DNA of 64,000 bases from Chrysaora quinquecirrha (GCA_014526335.1 JACTAT010000039.1:3272202-3336201), one strand, 5' to 3'; positions 42,701 to 57,700 are shown, numbered from the stretch's first letter. The notes: generated by a model from the letters alone, not told the origin. A program made the numbers and translations.

Positions 42701-45700
42701 GGTTTTGTGGTATGCCTCCTTGAGTAGATCAGCTGTGACTCGAATCCTTTTTTTCATTTCTAATTCAATTTTTTTTTTTTTGTATTCAAGTATCTAGGCC
42801 GAGATGGCCCTTAACCATAACTTTTACAATTTTAGAAAAACAGTTAAACTACTCTTTGCTTAAAATATTACTGACATGTTAACATCAATACAAGCCATTA
42901 TTACAATTGCAATTTTCTAACTTCATTTATAGCTTATAAGCAAAAAAGGGAGATTAATATTTAATACATGATCGAACTAAGACATTACAGAAATAACGAT
43001 CGTCTAATCACTTACATTTTCAAGTATTGTTACTGGACTCTCTAGAAATCTTTTTCTTTTTGCGAATGAGTTAATCGAATGAGTTAATAACTCGTGAATT
43101 TGAAGCAAAATTTTCTGCAGTACATCTCCTGATGCGTCTGCAATCCAGGTCGTTTCACGAAGAGAGGATTCCTTTTCTCAAGATGTCTGCCATCTTCCAG
43201 AAAATGTTGCGCCGACCCAGTCCTCTTTGAAAAGGTCTATTTATACCGAGGCAGTCTGCCACCGCTTTGAAAATCTCTTTTAAGGACAACTAAATCCATC
43301 CATATTCTGAATAATAATATAGTAATAATAATTTCTTAATGATATAATAAGTTAGTATATTCAGTTTTACTTATCCGCATTTGATTCGTATTAAATGCTC
43401 TACTTAGATACAAAATCTTAATTCTAATTGTTCTCTGTTAAATTCGATTTAAGGTTGCCCTTTATTGACAGTGATATTATTCGAGCTTCACTCAGAAAAT
43501 AACAATTAAACTTCTCTTTAAGTTTGGTAATCGACTCGTTATTTTCCTTTATCTTAATCCAAATACCAAGATTAAAACTTGGCACAGTAAGATCCTAGCT
43601 GCTTATTTCTGCTTCAGTTATTTTATTTCATTTTCGTCTTATATCAATGATTATTTGCGCTCTATTTTAGGTGCCCTGATGTCATATAACTTTTCACTCA
43701 ATATGAAAGTCAAGAATATTGAAGGGTATTTTCGAAGTAAAATTCTCTCTTGCGCAACAACAGATGGAGGTGAATGTAATTTTGCTTCTATTTTCTTTGC
43801 ATCATAATTGATTTCTCTTACTGATCGTGTACTTGGTGCAAAAACCCAACCAAACCTGCTTCCAATGGCGTTGCATCAAACCGTAGTGGAAATAACACAG
43901 CCTCGATGCCAGACATTTTTGACCCAGTTTCTTTTAATTTCGGTTCTTTTTCCTATGGCCTAATTTTCAGCCATCTAAACAGGATTTGGTTTCCAAAAAT
44001 GTTTACAATTATCAGATGTGGTATAGCTGAGGATTTAACATCGTTTCTTTCGTTGTGTTTCAAATTTTTCTACGTGATTTTTTGTCTGTTTTAATGCGAT
44101 GCTTTGTTGAAATCACGACTTCAACAAAGCTCGTCTAGACTTATAACCTGAGTCCCAGTTATCGCCCATCAGATCGAGACTACACCAAACCGAGATCGCT
44201 CAAACTGGATAGCTAAACTCGTAGTTTGAGCGTCCAAGCGATTCATTTAACGATAACTACGACTCAGGTAATAAGTCTAGAAGCTCGTCTAAGCCTCTAA
44301 GCCATTATTATTTTTCTGAAACGAGGTTCTTTCCTATCTAGTTCCAGATCCTCCGAATCTTTATATCAGTGGGAAGACAATGACGTCATTAGAAGTAATA
44401 TGGCAGACACCTTCACCGTCCAATGGATTAATAACCAGCTATTTGGTAAATTGTCTCGTTCTTCGTTTTAAGTTTTAAAATTTGATGCTGTGTTGAATAT
44501 GACTGGCGTTTTTGGTCTCAGCAGTTAACTATGTCAATATCGTTAAGTTTACTACTTTCTCTTATTGCCCAGCGGAAATCATCAACAACAAGACTGCAAC
44601 ATTCAATATTTTTAGGTGTAAATATTGCAACCGTAGTTTTTCTAAGTTGTTTTCAGGGTGAGAGGGAAAGGGGCAGAGCTTTTAAGATCATCACTGTTTG
44701 AAATGATCATTTCTTACTTTGTTTCTCACTTGTTCTGCAAGACTGGCCAACCTTGTCCAACAAACATGAATGTTATGAATTCTATTTGACAAGAAAGCAG
44801 AACTCTTTCTCTTAATTAGCACACACACACGGGCGCACCGAATTTTTTGATTGGGGCCTTAAGTGAGAGGGCATGAAAATTATAATTTACTGACAAGGAT
44901 GAAAATATGCAATTAGGCAAATGGCATGGAGAGCATAATTCTTATAGGCTGCAAATTTTGTGTTGGTTAAATAAATGTTTATTTTTCTCAGTGTATATTG
45001 TTGTTCTGTTAACAATTACTCGATTTTTTTAGCTTACTGTGACAGATACCAAACGGCAGATAAACAAACTCAAAGTTGAATTGAATGCCCGTGAAAGACG
45101 ACCAACACAGATTGCAAAGTATATCGTCAATGTTACTAATCTTCACCCTGGTACAAATTACACGATTGAAGTGAATTCCATCAGCAAAGTTGACAAAGGA
45201 AAGGCTGCACATGCCACTGCCATAACTAAATGTGAGTTATTAAAGTCAGTAAAGCATTATAGATTGTTTTCTTTTAGTTATCGATTGATGAAATATGAAA
45301 ATCATGGTTCGCTCTTTCGTTTGATAAACAACCAGGGCTCACTGGGACAAGGCTAGGGGCAGTTGGAAGTCAGTTGCCTGTCTATCAGTTACCAAAAGCT
45401 TGGTATGTGTTTGGTGTTTTATTTTTAGGAGCAAGAGTGCATCTCTTCAATCGTAAACTGGGTAAAGGCATGTTTGTGGCAAATGCGAAGCCATAGTGAT
45501 GAGATTTTAGTTACATATCAAACACTTTTTTATCGCTTGTAGATGTTGATTGTAATTTCTTTATTGTTTGTTTTAGCCTTCGCGTTTGTCCCTGCAAAGT
45601 TTGACGTCTCCGTGATTGACAGTGATAAAATTAAAGTAACATGGACACGAAGTGCGCAGCAGATAATCTCCTATCGCATTTTTATCAAACCTCGATATGG

Positions 45701-48700
45701 AAAAGAGACTTATATTGATGCAAACAAGAGCCCTACGACCATAAAGAATCTTATTCCATTCACAAGATACACAATCGATTTCCAACCTCGTTATGAGTGG
45801 GGCACTGGAGCGAGACTTGCTGTGAATATTGCCGTAAAAACAAAAGGTGAGGACTTTTGGAAATTAAGGAAAGTTAGTCTTTTAAAAATGTATGTAAACC
45901 AAATAAGCAATTTGAGATGTTTCCACTTGTTACATTAATCGTAGCTCGCACTTTTAGGCCGACAGATCCGTGTCTCAGTGCTATGACCTATTAGTTTTCT
46001 ATCAAGCATGGGTAAAATTCGACTGCAGGTGCGAACGCTGAGTTCTAAAATTTTGCCTTGGTTCGTTCTTCTTCTTCCAAATGAGACAAAACTTCATTTA
46101 CCAAGCGAAATGCAATTTCAAAGAATACTGCTGTTTAATGCCTTCAAATGTTTGTCTTTGTCCTGTCCAGGTATGTCGCTAAACCCTCAAACAACCGCTC
46201 TGAAACAAACAGCGATTGTTTTTGTTATAAAACGTTGCTGTTGTTGCTGGAAGGTTGCTGTTTCTGTTGCAAGGACTGGTACCAAATAAGTGAGTTAACC
46301 ACAGTCCATCTCAGAATTCTTCGACCATCGAGTCCATTTTTGTCTTGTCTCGTGTTGTTGTTGCTGCAAAACTTCACTCTTACCGTAAGCTATAGGGCTA
46401 AAGTTGTTCGTAATATGTTTATACTAAAGGCATTAGGCCATGATAAATTGGCATTCCAAATTCAAAACAATAGCTTTTTGTAAGATTGCTCAAAGGCTTC
46501 AGTTGATTGATCGATACATGACAGACGTCAAGCAAGACTAGTTCAAACCACTCCTATAGTAGTCTGATGCTTTATTATATTTATTATGTTTTTTTGCAGA
46601 TAAAAATGAATGCAAAAATCCGAAAAGCAATAATTGTGACAACAATGCAGATTGTTACAATGTCGAAGGTTCATATCTTTGTCAGTGTAAAATTGGTTTT
46701 GTTGGAAATGGAAAAGCGTGTCGACGTAAGATTTTATTGAATAGAATTGTTATTTTTAATTGAATAGCAACCCTATCCCTTTTTATATGCAATAATCATG
46801 TTTTTTTTTGTTTGTTGTTTTGAATCTGTAATTGTATCTTCTTTTTTAGGCATTCCACCTGATGCAAGAAAAGAGGATTTTTGTAATTCTGAGAAATTTC
46901 GCGATATTTTTTGGCCAAGAATTTTCAAGGGTGGAGTCGCAGTAAAGAGATGTCCGAACGGAACTATCGGTAGGAAAAGATTAGATTTTTTTATCATCTA
47001 AAGGCAAACATATGTGCCATGTCATAGTTTATTAAAAGAGAAAGCCCTGGACCTACGTTTGGCAAGCCATTTTTACTACTGTCTGTTCTGTCTGTCATAG
47101 AATTCCTCTTGCTTTCTTTCCTTTCTGTGTCTCTATTATTGCCTTTGACAGCAAAACACAAAATGGACCCATATGAAAGATCGTTTTTATCCTTTTTTGG
47201 TATTTTTGTAGAATAAAATGTCCTATTTCGGCGTCAAATTTAATTTGTTGTTTGATGCTTCAGGATTTGCTTCGAGAAGATGTATAAATAATGGTCATGA
47301 TAAAAACCTTGATAAAGATCATAGAGCTGTTTATGACTTGCCAAATTTGAGTGACTGCGTTTCAAGAGAAGTTGCTCTACTTGGAGAAATTGTAAGTTTT
47401 TATTAGAGACTATTGGTTACAGTAAAGATCCGCACGTAAGTAATAGGCTGTTCTAGCAATAGGCTGTTTTATAGGCTATTTTTGACGAAGGCTTTTTAGG
47501 CAGATGCAGGTTTTTATAGTGCTACTGATTTCAAAGCCTTCTCGAGTCGTATAGGAATACAATGCTTATTTTCTAAATCAATTTTTGTGGCCTTGAGAAA
47601 ACTTGAGTTGTAATCTAAAAAATTGGATTGAATTGACATGAAATGAAATTCTTTTATTTAAAATTGTTCAGCATTAATGTTCCCTTAATAAGATATGATA
47701 TTCACTAACATCTGAAATTTTTTGTAAGGTTGACGATCCGACTTCAAATGCATCTTTAGTAGCGAATCGAATGCTGAAAGTCACTCAGACTTCAAATCGA
47801 TTTTATGGAGGTGATATCAAGAAAACTGTTCAATATTTTGATGTTACGATTCAAGAAAAATTGCACAATGACTTGGAAATTAATAAAACTGCACAGGTAG
47901 CTATCCTATGTAAATATTGTTTTTATTAACCCGTGGAAAAATCTGTCCTAATGTTTGTCATTCATGAAAATATATAAAGATGGTACTGAAGAAGGCTCAA
48001 CATGGCTGAAACAAAAGCCAACATAGCTGAAACACAAGCCAACATAGCTGAAACACAAAGCCAACATAGCTGAAACACAGAGCCAACATAGCTGAAACAC
48101 AGAGCCAACATAGCTGAAACACAGAGCCAACATAGCTGAAACACAGAGCCAACATAGCTGAAACACAGAGCCAACATAGCTGAAACACAGAGCCAACATA
48201 GCTGAAACACAGAGCCAACATAGCTGAAACACAGAGCCAACATAGCTGAAACACAGAGCCAACATAGCTGAAACACAGAGCCAACATAGCTGAAACACAG
48301 AGCCAACATTGCTGAAACACAGAGCCAACATAGCTGAAACACAGAGCCAACATAGCTGAAACACAGAGCCTTGGCTACATGGCTTGAAATGTTACTCGAG
48401 GATTTCATTGGGGTCTTCAGCTCAGTGGGATTGTTTTTGGCCCTCTGATCATGCAGTACAGGTTCAAATCCAATCAATTGTTGTATGCCACTCGTAGGAA
48501 AAATCCATCCTAGTTTATCCATTTATGACAAATATATATATATATACAGATATATGGTACTAAAAAAGGCTGAACGTAGATCAAAGCTCAAAGCCCAACC
48601 AGAGCAGAGCCCTTGGCCTTATGATTCGGGGAGTTACTCGACGATCTCAGTGGACCTCGAACTCAGTGGAATTATTGTAGGCCCTCTGATCTTACAGTCT

Positions 48701-51700
48701 AGGTTCAAATCCAATCTAGACCCAACCTATGTTAGTATCATACAGGTATCATGGTTTATTATATATACGGCTTATACCGCATAGCTTATATAATACAGTA
48801 TGAAGTAACCATTTACAAATTTACTATTCGCACTCTTATAAGCTTAGATTTGTGATTATGAATGCTGATTTATTTTTTTGTTAGATATTCATCGACATTA
48901 CAAGTAATCTTTTAAATAATTCAATGATTGCAGCTTGGAATGATCTACCGAAGGTATAATTTTATGTCATCTTATATTCATATCATTTTGTTATCACTGG
49001 CTTCTTTATCACAACATGCCACCAAATGGAATTGATTGTATGTTTTGCAGTTCGCAAGTTGAATTTTGCATCTATCCTCGTCGTTTTCTGCCTCATGATC
49101 CCTGTTTTTCTACAGATTCAAAGGTCTATTGGTGCCACTTCATTGATCGACAGTCTAGAAAATCTTTCTGAGAAAATCTCACAGCAGTTTGGAAGTAATC
49201 AGTTTGAGGAACGCTTCTTGTCAAGCAATGTTGGTAATATAAAACTTTCTGGTTGTTTGCATGAATTTGGTTTGATCTTTTCTGCATGAAATTAGATATA
49301 GGTATCATATAGGTATCATATAGGTATCATTTAGGTATCATATAAGATATCGTTCAGGTATCATGTAGCTATCATAGAAGGATCATGTATGTATTATTTA
49401 GCCTATGTTGCATTAAGTATCATATGGGGAACATACAGGTATGAGCTAGTCGCAACACAGGTAGCTTATATAGGTATATAGGTATGTTATAGGTATCAGC
49501 TTTAGGTATAATTAACTCTTTTCTGTCCAAACCCCCGATTCTGGTACAAATTTGTACCAGCAACGCTTGTGGTCAGCGGTTCTTAACAGTGCCTTAGATT
49601 CATACAGAGGCTATATCAAAATGTTCCTCTTGGAATGTGCTTTCAAATGAGCCTAAGGTTGGTCGATGTGTTAGTCGGGATCAATTTTTAGTTTTCTCTC
49701 AAAGTTTTGGATTTTTTCAAGATCTAGAGTCAGCTGATCTGAATATTTTGAAGGGTTTGGTTTCTTGAGTCGTTGTTTTTTATGCCATTTTCTCAGTTTT
49801 CAGCTCGTTTTTAGTGTCCTCACTCGTCTGAAAGATTGAGGAGGTCATTTGGATTAACTTCTTACAGCAAATTTGGATGTTTCATAGTCATTTTTAGTTT
49901 TTTTGCATATAACCAGTGATTTTTCTTGAATTTTTATCAAAAAAATTCAGTAAATATGCCCTTATCCAACGAAAATAGTAGCTCAGAGTCTTCATTTGAA
50001 GAGGAGAGTGATTTAGAAAGCATAGATAGTGATTCATGGGATGAGTCTGAGGTCTCCAGCTCATCAGAGGATGAACAGAACATTTCAGATGAAAGTGAAG
50101 AAGACGTTTCTGCACAACCTAAATGAAAAAGTATCGCGAAACCATCAAGAAAAGGCTGAGCCAAAAAAAGGTGTAGCATCAGCTAGAAGAGTTATTTCTA
50201 CCTGGAATGAGGGCTATCCAACACAAGATGACTATGTTCCAACAAATATGAAATTTAATCCAAAAAAAGTTCCTGGAATTCAGATCGTGGAGAAAACTAG
50301 AAAAGGAAAATCGTCATTGTTCGCAAATGAATTATCATTTTTCATGCTGTTCTTAACAAGGCAAATGCTTGAAATGATCTGTAAGTTTTCCAATAAGTAT
50401 GCAAGGGCTCCTATTGCAACCTGCTGCTGCTGCTGCAACATTGCAATCTCGAAGAGAAGGCACCACTCATCTTCCTGTCTTTAGTGATTCTTGTGGGCGA
50501 TGTAACGTATGCTCATAATATGGTGACAAACAAGGTAGATCTGAAATAATCTGCAGTGACTGTGAAGTTCACCTTTGTGAAAAGAAGCAGAGAAACTGCT
50601 TTACTGTGTACCACTCTCAAAATTACAAAGGACCCAAATGAACAGTCAGACGTTTTCTTATATAACTCGTTATTCTTTATTGTTCAGTTCAGTTATTCAG
50701 ATTTACTTGGTTTGTTGTTGTTACTTCTACATATTAGTCCAAATATTATCTTTAGTGAATAGACTTGAGTTTAGTGAAGTAAGGAACTTTTTTTTGGCAG
50801 TAAAACATGTACAACTACTCTATATTATTTCAAGAAAGGGGCGCTGCATTATTTGAACAGCTGTAACTTGAAATTTGAAAAATACCTACTTTCCCCTCTC
50901 TATCCCAAAAGAGTTGTCTCAGACAATACCAAAATGTTGAAAATTCACAAAATATCATTTGGGGATTCATTCTAGACCAAAAAAATTCAGAAGGGAGCAA
51001 CCCTGACAAAATGAGGGGCCCTGGGGCAAAATGTGTAATTTTGGGGGGAATGTGCATCTTCCCCCCATGACGCTCTCTAACCCCTCCGATTTTCCAACAA
51101 ATACTTCTAAAATATTCAGCATGCTTCAGGCTTTCAGAAAATGTACTACAATGTCAATTTATCTATCAAACATGATTTTTAATATTTTTTTGAATTGATG
51201 GACAATATTTGCAAAAATTCCAAAATCCCTTGTGACAGAAAAGAGTTAAGGTATCATTGGTATATTACCAGAAGTGTTTTATAGGTTTTTCATTGCTACT
51301 CTTCAGCTATCACAATGGTTTCGTTTATGTAATATGTAGGTATCATACAGGTATCATATGTATAAGGCATCATTCAGGAATCTTATAGATATTGTTATGG
51401 GTAATGTAGGTATTATAAAGGTGACATAACGGATTGGTATTATTTAGGTCGCATTTATAGGTATCATATAGCAATCATGGAGGTATCAGATAGATATTGG
51501 TATCACATACGTATCTCATAGGTATCAGCTAAAGTTATTATTTAGGTATCCTGGGTATCATACTATTCTCTTATAGGTATTAACTGTTATTCTGCAATTA
51601 CCATTAAGGTATCCTGTAGGTTATGTATTGTTAATATACAGATATCATTTTCGTATCTTTTAAGTATCAGCTATAGCTATTGCAAGGTACATTGCTATTC

Positions 51701-54700
51701 TGCATGTAATATTTAGGCATCATACAGATAATTACAAGACAAATACAAGACATTCTGTCAGATTCATCATATGCTGGAAGGTAACGATTTCGTGTATTTT
51801 TTAGATTTGAAGGTTCAGAGAATCGGTGACTCAACGACAAGTCTTGACTTCTCTGGCCAAAGTTTTGGTCAACCTTCCTCCTCTGAAGTACAATCTAAAA
51901 TCACTTTACCTGTAAAAGAAATCATTGGATCACATGGTGAGATAAGCAAAAATTCTAAATTCATCTCAAATAGACATTGTAATTTGATCACTTAGCTACT
52001 GTTATATATGAAGTATAAATATGCTACTTTATCTAAACCAGAGGTTCTTATTAGTATAAAGCATCTCCCTTCAAATCTATGCTTCAAATTCATGTCAAAT
52101 GAATTGCAAAACGTATTAACAATTGTTGTGTTTTTCCTATCTTTTTAGCCGCGAGGAATGCTTCAGTTGTGTTTTATACTTTGGCGAACTTGAATAGAAT
52201 TCTCAGCGATTTACCGTGAGTATATAAACATATTTGCACCTTCAATAGACCAAGGGCTTATTAAGCACAGGCGAATCTTTGCCCTTGATTCCCAATTCGT
52301 TTTCTTTGCCAACCTTTGTTTTTGTACCAGGCTCTTTTTTCACTGCCTTGTATTCTCTCTGTATATCCTTGAATGCCTGTTGGTATTCCTTGATAAACTA
52401 TTGCAGATGCTTCAGCTTGTCCGAGCTTGTTACCATTTGAAGGTCATCATTGCTTGTCTTAAAATTTTCTGTCTCTTTACAAAGGATTCCCAGACTATTT
52501 TCTGATATTTTTAACCTGTTTTCATTGCTTTGCTTTTGGCAAAAATGACCCAGCTTTGGCCTTACCATGAAAGTTGAGCTTTTCTTGTCTTTTTGGTATC
52601 AAAAGCATCTTCAACTTTTTTCTTCATAGGGTTCTATGCTATGATTCCTCTGGCTTCGACCTTGCTTGTAGCCTGCCTTCTTACATTCCCCTGCCATGTC
52701 AAATGTGTTCGCCACTACTCTATCTGCCATCAACCTCCACCTTCCAGGTCTTCTTTACTAGGTTTTCCTAGGTTTGCAGTCTTTATCTGAGTGACCAAAC
52801 CATTGCAATGCTGATCGTGAGTAGAAATTATTCCCTAGGTTGAGCAACTCAAGGCGTGAAACGTGGAATATTCTTAATTCAGACATTGTCTCTGCTTCAA
52901 TACTTGGTGTTGGCCGCATCAAATTCACAAAACCTGTCGTTCTTGTAATGCCTCATGTCAAGGTTGGTTTACACAATGATTTCTCCCCATACAATCTAGG
53001 ACCAAGAACCAAGAACCAAGTATCTCGTTCTGCTTCGGATAAGGATTAATTTATTTTATCTATCTATGTATTGATTATTTTATTCGTTTATTTACTTATG
53101 TATTTATTCATTTCTTTAATTTATCGAGTTCTTATCCTTTCTTTGTTTTTCTTTTTGTTCATTTATTTACTTGTTTATTTGTTTATTTATTCATTCGTTT
53201 CTTTGTTTATTCATTCATTTATTGTCTTATTTTTTATTGATCTATTGATTTATTTATTTCTTTGTTCATCTTTTCATTTATTTCAAACTCTATTTATTCT
53301 ATCATTGACTGATATATTTATTGATTAAGATTTGTATCATTTATTCATTTTTCCTGTTATCTTTTCGTTTTTCTTTTATATTAACAATTTTTCATTTTCA
53401 TTTCATTATTCATTGAGTTTGTTTTAATGTTATTCTAGGAAGAGTACACCTTGAACACATCATGTGTATTTTTGAACATATCTAAAAAGTAAGTTTTATA
53501 TTTGTTCATATATCTTATTGCTTTTTGCCATCACAAACACAACTCTGATTTCTGATGCAATTAAAATTCTTTAGGAAAACATTGCAGTTCTCTTCTCCGA
53601 ATCTTAAGACTTGGCAAACGATCAAACATTGTTTGTCAAACATTAAAATTTTGCTTGACCACATCACAAAACATTAGGCCCCAGCCATATGATCAAAAAA
53701 TGTTTTTCAAACATTTGATATTGTCAAGCAATGTTTTGTGACGTGGCCAAACGTTCAAACATTGCTTGATGAGCAGATTTACAATGTTTGGCAAACAATG
53801 TTTGAGTGTTTGGCCAGAGTCTTACTCGTCAAACACTTTCTGCTTGATACAAGCATAAATGTTTCTGTAGTTTTTTCAGAAGCATTGCTGAGTGAATTCT
53901 GCTTACCAGGCAATGTTTTATGACGTGGCCAAACCCTCAAACATTGCTTGTAAAGCATTCTCAAATGTTTGATTAACAATGTTTGATCGTTTGGCAAAAG
54001 GCTTAAGACTGATTATTGAGTTAAAAATGAGATGAGAAGCAGGTGACTTATTTCTTGCTGGCCTTATATTGTTTAATTTTATCCTGTTATTTTCTTTCAG
54101 CTCCCAGAACCGTTGGCTTGATACTGGCTGTTACTTGAACCACACTGAATCAAACTATACCATTTGTCATTGTTATCATCTTACAAATTTTGCAGTTTTG
54201 ATGAAAGTATCTAATGCCCCAGTCGAAGCTAAGGTTAGTTTTGTATTTACTCATGTATTGTATATTCTCCTTCCTCATTTCTTTCATTGCCAGGTTAATG
54301 TGATTGGCTCAAAAGATAAAAGATAGTTTAGATGCTTTCTTTGTCTCTTTATACTGTATCTTTCAGTTATTTAGACTTTATTCATTTCTTTTTTTTCAGG
54401 CCTTGAAGCATCAATTTACATTGAGGATCATAACTTTTATTGGCCTAACAATATCTATTTGTGCTATGATATTGGCTTTCTTGACATTCTGCTGTTTCAG
54501 GTTTGCCTCTAAGATTTTACTTCATTTATCATTTTCAAAAATCTCTCTATCAATTAACCTTACTTTATAGCTTGGCAAACGTCAAGTTTCCCATATATAA
54601 AAATTGTCTTGAACTTTTTCAAAGACATAGCGCATCTAAGTTTGTTTGTATTACTTTTCAAGCAATGTCTCGTGACGTAGCAAAATGTTCAAACATTACT

Positions 54701-57700
54701 CAATATGTTTCAAATATAACCATGTGGCCAAAATGTGACAAGATGTCAAAAAATGCGACCAACAGAAATGTTTTTATCTTTTTCAAAGGTGTTGCTTTGC
54801 AAATTCTGCTTCTGTTTTCGATTTATAAGCAATGTTATCGACATGACCAATGGTAAACTTATTGCTTAGCAAGCAAATCTCAAATTTTTTACAAACAATG
54901 TTTGATTATTGGCCAGGGCTTAAGTTGTGTGTTTCTTTACGAGATTTTATCGAGTACCTGGATTTAACAAACTTATAAATTTCTTTTTTTAGTTTCCTTC
55001 AAGGAGCACGTACAACATACCACAAACAATTGGTTGCTTCTCTTATAATTGCTAATTTGCTTTTCCTTGTTGGTATTGACAGAACAGAAAACGCGGTATG
55101 CTGTTCATCAAATGTTATATTTTATATGTTTTTGATTGCATCTAATTTGTATAAGGAGACCTTTTAAGCTATTTCATTCACTTATGAGGGTTTTTGGGGT
55201 TGTTTGGAACAAAGGAACATGGTAATTTCAATAGAGGAACATTTCAGTTTATTAACAGGGATAGAGAGAGCTTTGTACAGTGTTCTGGGAGCAGGAAGCA
55301 TTTAAATTGCATTTAGAGTTAAAGTTAGAGAACCAAGGAGCAAAAAAGCTAGAAAATGCCATTTTGTTTCTCTGGTTATGAGGAGGCCATTAGTGCCCCC
55401 CTTTGACCGAGGCTTGCACGAACCGAAACGAGTCTGCTTTTTTTCTTCCAATTGGCATTGCTACTTGTTAGGCTAGAAGGTTATGATAACGCACGTCAAA
55501 GCTTCTTCAGAAAGATGGCTCTTTGAATTGAATTGAATTTCAAAATAATTTTTTGGGAACAGTGTAAAGTTCTTTATGGAAACATTTAATATCTTAAAGT
55601 GATATTAACTCTGATCTTCGTTTTAGGCCGTTTGCACAGTAATAGCAGTTCTTCTGCATTATTTCTTTATTGTTGCATTCGTATGGATGGCAATGGAAGG
55701 TGTTCTACTTTATTTCATGTTGAAAAAAATCTTCAGCAATCGTAATTTTCTCAAAAAGAAGCGATTCATGGTGTTATGTTGGGGTATGATTTCAAATTAA
55801 TTTTCCTCGATATTCCTAGTGAGATTCCTTGGTATTCCTTTGTTTCATTGTCATGAGGCCCTGTTAGGGGGATCCCAATATCTCGTATCCACTGTGTATT
55901 TTCTTAAAATATATGTCCTTAATTCCAGAATTACCAAAAATATCCCATCTACCCTTGCTTGTTTTCTAATTATCCCATATCCTTGGATTTTTGCTTGGAA
56001 ATATACCATAGCCCGAATACCCAAACAGGGCCTCGTACAGGCCTTCTTGAATATTAGATTTTGACCTTTTGTAACTGATAATCTTGCTACAAAAACTTGA
56101 TTTCAAAGTAAAGGCCCCTCCTTTGTATGGCCCTAACGAATACGCATCCCTACTAACAGTTGAAAATTTTATAAACGCCCCTGGGCGTTTAAACTAAATA
56201 ATTAGGTACCTATTCTATTGACTATTGTATTGGATAGTATCCCATTTCTTATATCTAATATCTTATTTTTTAGTTGTTCCTGCGTTGTATGTGACAATTC
56301 TTGGCAGCTTGCAAACGAAATATTATGGAAATAAAGACTTGTAAGCTTTATGTTCAATAAATCCGAATTCATTGAAAGACAGACAGAATCATTTCTCAAT
56401 TTCCTATTTGCTTTACTTTTTTAACTCTTTAGTTATTGATTTGTGACAAATTTCCATTTCTAGCTGCTGGCTTTCACGAAAAGATGGATTTGTATGGAGT
56501 TTTGTTGGCCCAGTGATTCTCGTCTTATTGGTAAGTAGATGTAATATTTGCTGATCATTAATCTGGTCCCATTCCCTTTAGAGAAGCCTTCTAGTTCCAT
56601 GAAGCTTTCTTGAACTTAGCCAACTTCTAGTAGGGAGCTTTCTTTGTTGCTGTTTGATTCTACCCTTTGAGCAATCCACGAATATACTTAACATCTACCA
56701 TTGCCCCTCTGAGAGAGATTTTCTCAGTTAAAACAAAGCTTTTTATAACAGGTAATCCTGCTTGGGAGACCGTCCGTCGGACATCCCCTTCATAGTATTT
56801 TCATGCGATGAATATATCCTTGAGCAGGAAAAGCCATCAGCATTGTTATTCAGCCATTCAGGAGGAGTATCTAAATTCAACTGTGTTCTGTGAGTATAAA
56901 TCTGATGGTGCTATGATGCCTTGGTCTAATTCAGCTCGTGGTGTCAAGAGCCCAGCGAGTTCCAGGTTCAGGTCCCAGCCTTGGTTTTGTCTAGGGTACA
57001 GATTTCGTTAGTTTATTTACTTCTATGACCCTATCTATTGACCCTAGATGCACCATTTCACCTTCACCTGAGCAGCTCTTCGTCATTGCCTGTCGTCAAA
57101 GCAGTCTCCGAGAGATGTGAATTCGCAGCTTTTTCATTGTTGCTTAGCTCGAGTTCCTCACATAGAATTTCCAATTCCATTTCCATTTTATTTTAGATAA
57201 ATTTTGGAGTGATGTTTCATGCTCTGCGAGTGATGTGTGGAAAACGAAAAAAGACTGACTCGACAAGTAATTTGCTGAAGTTTGGTAAGGTTTAATCCAT
57301 CGATTTAAATTCCTCGAAAATTCAAAAGTTCTTTATAGTAGACCCTCGTTTATAAGTGTTTTGCTGTTTTCAGGTACTGGTTAAAGGCTGCCTCGTTTTG
57401 ACGTGCCTTGTTGGGAGTCACCTGGATTCTTGGTCTCTTCTATGTCGACAGCAATACAGTTTTCTTTGCTTATCTTTTTACCATTCTTAATGCTCTGCAG
57501 GTTGGTCTCTATTTATTTTTTTATGCCGTAATTGTAAAACTACAGACGAATTAGAAGTCGTTAGCAATTTAACTAAAATCCCTGGTCAAGTGTAGCCAGC
57601 ATTTCACTCAAAGTTTCTCAATGATCTATGTTGGAAGAAATTTTTGCAATGTTTGGCCAACCATTGCCTCAGCTGCAGTAAACATTCAAAAGACGTTAGA

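Larger units (their letters stand above)
49290..51760 (+). repeat. GGTATCATATA minisatellite split by an insertion
   Basis: Degenerate 10-12-bp units of TAGGTATCATA fill 49290-49510 and resume at 51250-51760. The piggyBac-type element (49512-51249) separates the two parts. The array lies in the intron between exons 49116-49233 and 51805-51936. Confidence 0.82.
47729..53488 (+). other. GAIN domain (seven exons) of the adhesion GPCR
   Basis: The exons are 47729-47896, 48885-48953, 49116-49233, 51805-51936, 52149-52215, 52839-52962 and 53439-53488. The first three are helical (GAIN-A); then come beta-rich blocks such as SEVQSKITLPVKEIIGSH, ASVVFYTLANLNRILSDLP, IVSASILGVGRIKFTKPVVL and EEYTLNTSCVFLNIS, which match GAIN-B. 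Introns in it hold a SINE-like cluster, a minisatellite and a piggyBac remnant. Confidence 0.75.

Noticed and set aside
47990..48370. CRISPR-like regular array
   Set aside because: The units abut with no spacers and the DNA is from an animal nuclear genome; it is a minisatellite.
47948..48522. Long Cys/Leu/Val-rich open frames on the - strand (up to 186 codons)
   Set aside because: They are translations of the 22-bp tandem unit in three frames; all three are open because the unit lacks stops. No start context or splice support.
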